A DNA stretch of 31,009 nucleotides, from the NCBI GenBank assembly GCA_964583185.1, contig CAZOVL010000028.1, positions 1-31,009 on the forward strand, given 5' to 3'. Shown here one piece after another: positions 25,366 through 31,009 of this stretch (positions are counted from its first letter, which is position 1; each line of letters begins with the position of its first letter). The position numbers and the translations under genes are program-made. The notes under the pieces were generated by a model that was not told the origin of the DNA, did not search any database, and was given only the letters and a program-made list of their open reading frames with translations. Source of the stretch: Bacteroides_E sp964583185. GTDB lineage: Bacteria; Bacteroidota; Bacteroidia; Bacteroidales; Bacteroidaceae.

Positions 25366-26340
25366 ATGGAAAAGAAAGAATTAAGAATAGTATATATGGG
25401 AACCCCTGAATTTGCTGTAACTTCTTTACAGCATTTGGTTGAAGGGGGTTATAATGTTGTTGGAGTGGTTACTGCCCCCGATCGTCCGGCAGGAAGAGGA
25501 CATAAAGTGCGTCCCTCTGCTGTGAAAGAATATGCACAAAGTCAAAATATACCATTATTACAACCTGTTAAGTTACGCGATCCCGAATTTCTTAGTGAAC
25601 TGAAGGCATGGGATGCTGATTTACAAATTGTGGTGGCTTTTCGTATGTTGCCGGAAGAAGTCTGGGATATGCCTCGTCTAGGAACTTTTAACTTACACGG
25701 GTCACTCCTGCCTCAATATAGAGGTGCAGCTCCTATTCATTGGGCTGTAATTAATGGAGAAAAAGAAACGGGTGTAACAACGTTCTTTTTAGATCATGAA
25801 ATAGATACAGGTAAAATAATTCTTCAGAAAAAAATACCGATTAAGGAAACAGATAATACAGGTATTATTCACGACAAATTAATGGAGGTTGGTGCAGAGT
25901 TGGTTACTGAAACGGTAGATGCTCTTCTTAAAGGAGATGTTCAGGGAGTAGAACAAGAGCATTATGTTGAAGGAACATTAAGAGGGGCACCTAAATTATT
26001 CCGTGATAATTGCCGAATTAACTGGAATCAGCCTGTAGAACAAATTTATAATTTTATTCGTGGACTTTCTCCCTATCCTTCTGCCTGGAGCCCTATGTAC
26101 ATTCCAACCGAAAAGGAAACTGTTGATGTAAAGATATTGAAGAGTGAAAAGGTAATAACAGTACATAATCTTCAAGTAGGAACCCTCCAAACTGATGGTA
26201 AAGAGTACATTCATATAGCTGCCATCGATGGCTTTATTGCTATTAAAGAACTACAATTACCCGGGAAAAAGCGCTTAGCAGTAGATGAATTGTTAAGAGG
26301 CTATGATATGTCGAATGATTTTTATATGTTAACTGAATAA
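25366..26340 (+). CDS. fmt: Methionyl-tRNA formyltransferase
   Basis: Fmt formylates initiator Met-tRNA using 10-formyl-tetrahydrofolate. The 324-residue protein has MGTPEFAV (11-18), the catalytic FNLHGSLLPQYRGAAPIHWA with N109 and H111, and D147 in EIDTGK; all three catalytic residues match E. coli Fmt N106, H108 and D144. The C-terminal anticodon-binding-like beta domain is present (YNFIRGLSPYPSAW onward). Length is normal. It starts 5 bases after the ClC gene and 28 bases before rpe. Confidence 0.96.
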   Translation: MEKKELRIVYMGTPEFAVTSLQHLVEGGYNVVGVVTAPDRPAGRGHKVRPSAVKEYAQSQNIPLLQPVKLRDPEFLSELKAWDADLQIVVAFRMLPEEVWDMPRLGTFNLHGSLLPQYRGAAPIHWAVINGEKETGVTTFFLDHEIDTGKIILQKKIPIKETDNTGIIHDKLMEVGAELVTETVDALLKGDVQGVEQEHYVEGTLRGAPKLFRDNCRINWNQPVEQIYNFIRGLSPYPSAWSPMYIPTEKETVDVKILKSEKVITVHNLQVGTLQTDGKEYIHIAAIDGFIAIKELQLPGKKRLAVDELLRGYDMSNDFYMLTE

Positions 26341-26368
26341 TAGTATATAAAACACAAAAAGTAAGGAT

Positions 26369-27019
26369 ATGAAACCGTTAATCTCTCCCTCACTATTGTC
26401 TGCTGATTTTGGCCATTTAGCTCAAGACTTAGAAATGCTTAATGAAAGTGTATGTGATTTAGCACACATTGATGTTATGGATGGGGTCTTTGTTCCTAAT
26501 ATTTCGTTTGGATTTCCTGTAATTAAACACATCAAGAAATACAGTAAAAAATCTTTGGATGTGCATCTGATGATTGTTGAGCCGGCTAAGTTTATTAAAG
26601 AACTTCAAGAAATAGGGGTGAAATATATGACGGTACATTATGAGGCTTGCATTCATCTGCATCGAGTGGTACAACAAATCCGTGAAGCAGGAATGTCTCC
26701 CGGAGTGGCGATAAATCCATCAACACCTGTTTCACTACTAAAAGATATTTTACCCGAATTAGATTTAGTTTTAGTAATGAGTGTTAATCCGGGGTTTGGA
26801 GGACAGGCATTTATTCCTCATTCTTTACAGCGAGTTAAAGAGTTGAAAGAATTGATTGTACAAACCGGTTCAAAGGCTTTAATAGAGGTGGATGGAGGAA
26901 TTAATCTGGAAACTGGTGCTGAAATGGTTAAGGCTGGAGCCGATATTCTTGTTGCCGGAAGTTCCATTTTCTCAGCACCCAATCCTTCACAGATGATTCA
27001 AGAGATGAAAAATCTTTAA
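26369..27019 (+). CDS. rpe: Ribulose-phosphate 3-epimerase
   Basis: Rpe interconverts ribulose 5-phosphate and xylulose 5-phosphate in the pentose phosphate pathway. The 216-residue TIM barrel has ISPSLLSADF, HIDVMDGVFVPN with H33 and D35, DVHLMIV with H66, VNPGFGGQAFI (phosphate and substrate loop) and LIEVDGGIN with catalytic D175. All expected metal and catalytic residues are present, and length is normal. It lies 12 bases before comEC. Confidence 0.96.
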   Translation: MKPLISPSLLSADFGHLAQDLEMLNESVCDLAHIDVMDGVFVPNISFGFPVIKHIKKYSKKSLDVHLMIVEPAKFIKELQEIGVKYMTVHYEACIHLHRVVQQIREAGMSPGVAINPSTPVSLLKDILPELDLVLVMSVNPGFGGQAFIPHSLQRVKELKELIVQTGSKALIEVDGGINLETGAEMVKAGADILVAGSSIFSAPNPSQMIQEMKNL

Positions 27020-27031
27020 TCTTGTTTTTGG

Positions 27032-29134
27032 ATGGGGATATCTTCTTTATTTCAGCGATATCCCTTACTTCTTCCCCTGATATCGCTTGGTTTAGGTATA
27101 GTTGGTGGTAAGAAGATCTTCTTTTCAGAGTGGATGTTATCATCTGTCTCTACGTTTCTTCTATGTCTTATTTTCCTTTTATTGATGTTTATTACATACT
27201 CAATCCAACGTTATGTTATGCGTTGGATTTATGGAGTGTTTTTGACTCTTTTCTTTGCTAGCTTAGGTATAACTTTAACCCTTTTGTCGTTAGAAAAAAC
27301 ACAAAGTCATTTCTTTACAAATACTTCTTGCTATAAAGTCCGTTTAGTAAGTAATGTTTCAAATCATCCAAATTCTTACATTGCAGATGCACAACTTATT
27401 AGTAGAGTCGATTCATTAGGCTTTAATATTGAGGAAAAGTGTTTTATACAACTCTACTTTGAAAAAGACTCGCTGTTGTCCGAATTGAAATGTGATGATG
27501 AGTTATTAATTTACTCAAAGATTCAATCTCCACAGATACAATTAAATGATGAAGCATTTGACTATAGTTGCTATTTACTTTATAACGGATATGCAGGAAC
27601 AGGTTACGTAAGCAAGGGGAGATGGAAGAAATTAATTTCGCCCTCAAAGCACACTATTAAATATTGGAGTCTTTATTGTCAGGAGCAAGTGGTTGAATTG
27701 TATAAAAAGTGGAATCTTAATGAAGATGCTTTGGGAGTACTTTCTGCTTTAACAGTTGGTGTAAAGAGTAATATAGAAGAAGAGGTGTTGACCTCTTTCT
27801 CTTCTGCAGGAGTAAATCATGTTTTGGCTTTATCGGGTCTACATGTTGGATTTATCTGTCTATTCTTCCATTTTTTCCTTCGTTGGATGAGTCGAAAAAA
27901 CAGAACTATTGAGAAATGGGGAAGAGTTCCATTGGTTGTTGTATTGTGGCTTTTTTCCTTTCTTGTGGGAAGCTCACCTTCTATTGTTCGTGCTGTAATG
28001 ATGTTTTCTCTGTTTCTCTTATCTTCTTTGGGGAATAGAAAAAGGAATTCCATACAAGTACTGTGTGTTACGGCTTTAGTAATGTTACTTTATCGTCCTT
28101 TATGGTTATTCGATGTCGGTTTTCAGCTCTCTTTTGTTGCAGTAGCCTCTATTCTGATAATTCACCCTATTGTAAAGAACTATTTTTCCTTTCATTTCAA
28201 AATAAGTAACTATGTGTGGGAACTAATCTCAGTGTCATTGGTTGCACAGTTAGGTGTACTTCCTCTAATTATTTATTATTTTTCCACTTTTCCTCTTTAT
28301 TTTTTGCTAGGTAATTTACTGGTAATACCATTAATTTCTGTCATTCTTTTTATTGCCTTTTTGGCACTGCTTACCTTTTTTATGCCTGTTGTTAATTCTA
28401 TTCTTGTCTTTTTGTTGAGCCAGTTATTAATTCTTTTGCTTAGTTTAGTTAAAAGTATTGAGAGTTTACCTTATTCAACGCTCGATGGCATATGGATTAC
28501 TGAAATAGAGGTCTTTGTGCTATTGATTCTTCTTGTTTTTTTTACTCTATTACTGTATAAGCCATCAGTTCGTCATTTAACTCTGTTTTTATGTGGAGTA
28601 GGACTATTTTTGATGTCTCATTTTTATTATCAAGAGCAAGCACAGCTAAAAAGTGATATTCTATTTTATAGTGTTCGAAATTGTCCGGTCATCCATTGTG
28701 TAGAGAATAACAAAGAGAGTTATTTAGCTCTGATAAAAGAAAATAGTTGGATAAAGAGGCTATTTAAAAACAAGAAGAGGTTTTGGAATCATTATCATTT
28801 ACAGCCCAATGTTATAAGCAATTTAGAACATCAATCGAATCTTTTTTATTCTAAGCCCTTATTAGTTTTTCATAATTTCAAGATTGCAATACTAGATGAT
28901 TCTTTTTGTGTAAACAAAACAACAATAAACCCATATAAAGTGAATCTGATTTATCTCTGTCAAGGGTTCAAGGGTGATTTATCTTCTGTTTTACGAGTTT
29001 TTAGTTCTTCAGAGGTTATCCTGGATGCTAGCTTACCTTACTATTTACAAAAACAGATGAAGAGTGAATGTGAAACTATGGGAATTCATTGTATTGCATT
29101 ATTTAGAAAAGGTTCCTATGGCATTACTATATGA
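27032..29134 (+). CDS. comEC: ComEC/Rec2 family DNA-uptake channel protein
   Basis: ComEC forms the inner-membrane channel for single-stranded DNA in natural transformation. The 700-residue protein has N-terminal membrane helices, a small soluble domain (about 90-220), then a polytopic competence domain with ALTVGVKSNIEEEVL and the hallmark ALSGLHVG at 266-273, followed by SSPSIVRAVMM. The last 150 residues have the position of the usual metallo-beta-lactamase domain, but I see no HxHxDH motif, so that part is degenerate or different, as in other Bacteroidetes ComEC proteins I know of. Whether this organism is naturally competent is not shown by the window. Confidence 0.9.
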   Translation: MGISSLFQRYPLLLPLISLGLGIVGGKKIFFSEWMLSSVSTFLLCLIFLLLMFITYSIQRYVMRWIYGVFLTLFFASLGITLTLLSLEKTQSHFFTNTSCYKVRLVSNVSNHPNSYIADAQLISRVDSLGFNIEEKCFIQLYFEKDSLLSELKCDDELLIYSKIQSPQIQLNDEAFDYSCYLLYNGYAGTGYVSKGRWKKLISPSKHTIKYWSLYCQEQVVELYKKWNLNEDALGVLSALTVGVKSNIEEEVLTSFSSAGVNHVLALSGLHVGFICLFFHFFLRWMSRKNRTIEKWGRVPLVVVLWLFSFLVGSSPSIVRAVMMFSLFLLSSLGNRKRNSIQVLCVTALVMLLYRPLWLFDVGFQLSFVAVASILIIHPIVKNYFSFHFKISNYVWELISVSLVAQLGVLPLIIYYFSTFPLYFLLGNLLVIPLISVILFIAFLALLTFFMPVVNSILVFLLSQLLILLLSLVKSIESLPYSTLDGIWITEIEVFVLLILLVFFTLLLYKPSVRHLTLFLCGVGLFLMSHFYYQEQAQLKSDILFYSVRNCPVIHCVENNKESYLALIKENSWIKRLFKNKKRFWNHYHLQPNVISNLEHQSNLFYSKPLLVFHNFKIAILDDSFCVNKTTINPYKVNLIYLCQGFKGDLSSVLRVFSSSEVILDASLPYYLQKQMKSECETMGIHCIALFRKGSYGITI

Positions 29135-29150
29135 AATATAAAGAATTTTG

Positions 29151-29158
29151 TATTTTTG
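29151..29158 (+). promoter_or_regulatory. Possible -7 box before the DHH gene
   Basis: TATTTTTG fits TAnnTTTG and stands 35 bases before the ATG at 29194. The gap after comEC is 59 bases. No clear -33 element is visible. Confidence 0.45.
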
Positions 29159-29193
29159 CCTATTCTTAAAATATATAGCTAAAAAACAGGAGA

Positions 29194-30228
29194 ATGCTTA
29201 AAAAAGTTATAGACTCTTCAAAAGTTGATCATTTTGTACGCTGGTTTGACCGATCAGAGAAAATAGTTTTAATCTCTCACTTTTCACCCGATGGTGATGC
29301 CATAGGTTCTGCTTTAGGATTATTCCATTTCTTTACTAGTCAGAGAAAAGAGGTGCAGGTTATTATGCCTAATGACTATCCTAGCTTTTTAAAGTGGATG
29401 CCAGGAAGTGAAGGTGTTTTACTCTATGAGAAAGAGAAGGAAAAGTGTGAGGATTTAATTAACAATGCAGATGTACTTGTTTGTTTGGATTTTAATACAC
29501 CAAGCAGGGTAGGAGAAATGAAAGATGTGCTATTAAATACTCCGGCTCGTAAAATCTTGGTAGATCACCATCCTTATCCGGAAGATTTTTGTAGAATCAT
29601 AATGTCATATCCACATATATCATCTACATCGGAACTTGTATTCCGTTTGATTTGCGCTATGGGGTATTATGGTGAGATTTCTCGCGAAGCTGCTGAGTGT
29701 ATATATACGGGTATGATGACCGATACCGGAAACTTTACATATAATTCGAATCAAGAAGAAATTTACACCATTATTTATAACCTAATAAAGAAGGGTATTA
29801 ATAAAGATGCTATTTACAGAAAGGTATTTAATACTTATTCTGTAGATCGGATGAAGTTACAAGGACACATTATAAGTAAAATTCGTATTTATCCCAATCA
29901 TCATGCATCGTTGATGACTCTTACTGAAAAAGAGAAAACAGAATATAACTTCATTAAAGGCGATAGTGAAGGGTTTGTTAATATACCTTTGGCAATTGAT
30001 GATATTATTCTCTCTTGTTTTTTTGTAGAAAATAAAGAGCAGGGATTAATTAAAGTTTCTCTTCGTTCTCAAGGTAATTTCCCTTGTAATAAAATGGCTG
30101 CAGAATACTTTAATGGAGGTGGACATTTAAATGCATCGGGTGGTGAGTTCGATGGAACAATGGAACAAGCTATAGAAGTGTATGAGAGGGCTTTACATAC
30201 CTATGCCGAGTTGCTTCAAGAAGGTTAA
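29194..30228 (+). CDS. DHH/DHHA1 phosphoesterase (NrnA-like)
   Basis: A 344-residue cytoplasmic phosphoesterase of the NrnA type, which degrades very short RNAs or dinucleotides and dephosphorylates pAp; some members cleave pApA. Metal motifs in order are SHFSPDGDAIGS (H29, D33, D35), VCLDFN (D99), the DHH motif in LVDHHPYP (124-126) and GMMTDTGNF (D177). The C-terminal DHHA1 domain has the substrate-binding FNGGGHLNASGG. All key residues are present and length is normal. Which nucleotide is preferred in vivo cannot be read. AGGAG at 29188-29192 is too close to the ATG to act as a normal ribosome binding site. Confidence 0.93.
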   Translation: MLKKVIDSSKVDHFVRWFDRSEKIVLISHFSPDGDAIGSALGLFHFFTSQRKEVQVIMPNDYPSFLKWMPGSEGVLLYEKEKEKCEDLINNADVLVCLDFNTPSRVGEMKDVLLNTPARKILVDHHPYPEDFCRIIMSYPHISSTSELVFRLICAMGYYGEISREAAECIYTGMMTDTGNFTYNSNQEEIYTIIYNLIKKGINKDAIYRKVFNTYSVDRMKLQGHIISKIRIYPNHHASLMTLTEKEKTEYNFIKGDSEGFVNIPLAIDDIILSCFFVENKEQGLIKVSLRSQGNFPCNKMAAEYFNGGGHLNASGGEFDGTMEQAIEVYERALHTYAELLQEG

Positions 30229-30296
30229 AAATCAGTATGTAAGGTTAAAATAGTAGAACTATTTGTATTTTTAGAGAATGGTATTATTTTAAGAAA

Positions 30297-30304
30297 TATA
30301 TTTG
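30297..30304 (+). promoter_or_regulatory. -7 box that decides the next start codon
   Basis: TATATTTG is a full match to TAnnTTTG. A transcript would begin near 30311, downstream of the GTG at 30307, so translation must start later, at the ATG at 30334. Confidence 0.6.
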
Positions 30305-30333
30305 TAGTGAAGTTTATTTATTTAATAAAAAAT

Positions 30334-30966
30334 ATGAGAAAAGGAATAGTATTCTTTTGTTCTTTATTCGTTTTAGCAATCTTTTTTGCTTGTGATAATA
30401 CAAAGACGTATGCAGAGAAGCTAGCTGATGAAAAAAAAGCAATCCAAAAATTTATAAGTGCTCGTGATTTTAAAACAATAACTCAAGAAGAATTTGAGAA
30501 AGATACCATTACTGGTGAAGACACCTATGTTATGCTATCCGATGGAATTTACTTGAATATTGTGAGTAGGGGTTCTGAAAATGTTGAAGACACAATACAA
30601 ACCGGACAAAATGTGGTGGTTCGTTTTACCGAATATGATATTTTTGCAGAGGAAATAACTCTGGCTTCAAATTATAAAAATCCATACGAGCCAGGAAATA
30701 GTTATCCGGATATGTTCCGTTTTGAGCAAGTTGGAACTACGTTATATGGCCGTTTCATTACAGGTGAAATGGGAATAGGTTCTAATATGGTTTCTGCCTA
30801 TTCTTCTACTTCAGTACCAGCTGGTTGGTTATTGCCTTTGAAATACATTCGTAATGGAGCCCATATTCGACTTGTTGTTCCTTCTAAAATGGGACATCTT
30901 ACTGCACAACAAAGGGTTCTTCCGTTTTTTTATGATATGCGTAAGATTATTTTAGAAAAGAAATAA
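30334..30966 (+). CDS. DUF4827-like lipoprotein
   Basis: A predicted lipoprotein of 210 residues. MRKGIVFFCSLFVLAIFFAC is a short signal sequence ending in a lipid cysteine. The mature protein resembles the Bacteroidales DUF4827 group, distant relatives of FKBP-type peptidyl-prolyl isomerases. It has an N-terminal helical segment (YAEKLADEKKAIQKFISARDF) and a beta-rich domain with GWLLPLKYIRNGAHIRLVVPSKMGH, like the FKBP core. Whether it has isomerase activity is unknown. The frame extends upstream to a GTG at 30307, but the -7 box at 30297-30304 and the cleaner signal peptide favour the ATG at 30334. It follows the DHH gene by about 105 bases and likely has its own promoter. Confidence 0.7.
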   Translation: MRKGIVFFCSLFVLAIFFACDNTKTYAEKLADEKKAIQKFISARDFKTITQEEFEKDTITGEDTYVMLSDGIYLNIVSRGSENVEDTIQTGQNVVVRFTEYDIFAEEITLASNYKNPYEPGNSYPDMFRFEQVGTTLYGRFITGEMGIGSNMVSAYSSTSVPAGWLLPLKYIRNGAHIRLVVPSKMGHLTAQQRVLPFFYDMRKIILEKK

Positions 30967-31009
30967 GAAAACACACTTAAATACATTTTAAATGACACTT
31001 ATAAAATCA

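Noticed and set aside
29188..29192. AGGAG as a Shine-Dalgarno site for the DHH gene
   Set aside because: Only one base separates it from the ATG, too close for normal pairing with 16S rRNA, and Bacteroidota rarely use such sites.
30307..30333. GTG start giving a 219-residue protein
   Set aside because: It falls between the -7 box and the expected transcription start, and the ATG at 30334 gives a better signal peptide.

Overview
The window looks like chromosome of an AT-rich member of the Bacteroidales (phylum Bacteroidota), probably Bacteroides-like. The evidence is promoters of the Bacteroidota type (TAnnTTTG -7 boxes), almost no Shine-Dalgarno signals, several lipoproteins with an acidic stretch after the lipid cysteine (one NigD-like), the rsfS-ftsH-cdsA gene order, and a ComEC without a recognisable metallo-beta-lactamase domain. 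Genus and species cannot be fixed from the sequence alone.

Layout. 1-1248 holds no convincing gene but carries a 30-bp perfect palindrome and a palindromic repeat. 1249-4024 (+) is surE, lpxB and a NigD-like lipoprotein gene. A strong hairpin separates these from the convergent operon rsfS-ftsH-cdsA (7471 to 4200, -). 7745-7815 is tRNA-Gln(CTG) with its own promoter and terminator. A second, more elaborate copy of the palindromic repeat lies at 8062-8117. 8276-13136 is an alpha-glucan module: an MFS sugar transporter and a LacI-type regulator on the minus strand, divergent from a surface-type GH13 alpha-amylase lipoprotein. A 10-bp palindromic operator sits inside the regulator's own promoter. 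13256-14802 is a TPP-riboswitch operon: promoter, aptamer, terminator with an antiterminator alternative, a SAM-dependent methyltransferase of unknown substrate, and TenA.

14945-21572 (-) is a polysaccharide cassette with GH106 alpha-L-rhamnosidase, GH42 beta-galactosidase, a CE12-like SGNH esterase and a GH43 enzyme. This set fits rhamnogalacturonan-I and its galactan/arabinan side chains. The GH42 reading frame is broken by one extra base in a run of eight C, which is either a pseudogene, a phase-variable switch or a sequencing error. There is no SusC/SusD pair and no regulator in view. Directly upstream lies a decayed IS3-family transposase (about 21753-22230), so the cassette looks like an accessory insertion between housekeeping genes.

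22444-30966 returns to core genes. A thioesterase gene (-) diverges from tsaC-clcA-fmt-rpe-comEC (+), followed by a DHH phosphoesterase and a DUF4827-like lipoprotein. The two -7 boxes of the divergent promoters form one 17-bp palindrome.

No wholly new multi-gene system is evident. The most interesting leads are the riboswitch-controlled methyltransferase beside tenA, the homopolymer switch in the GH42 gene, the nested palindromic intergenic repeat, and the operator-in-promoter arrangement of the alpha-glucan module.
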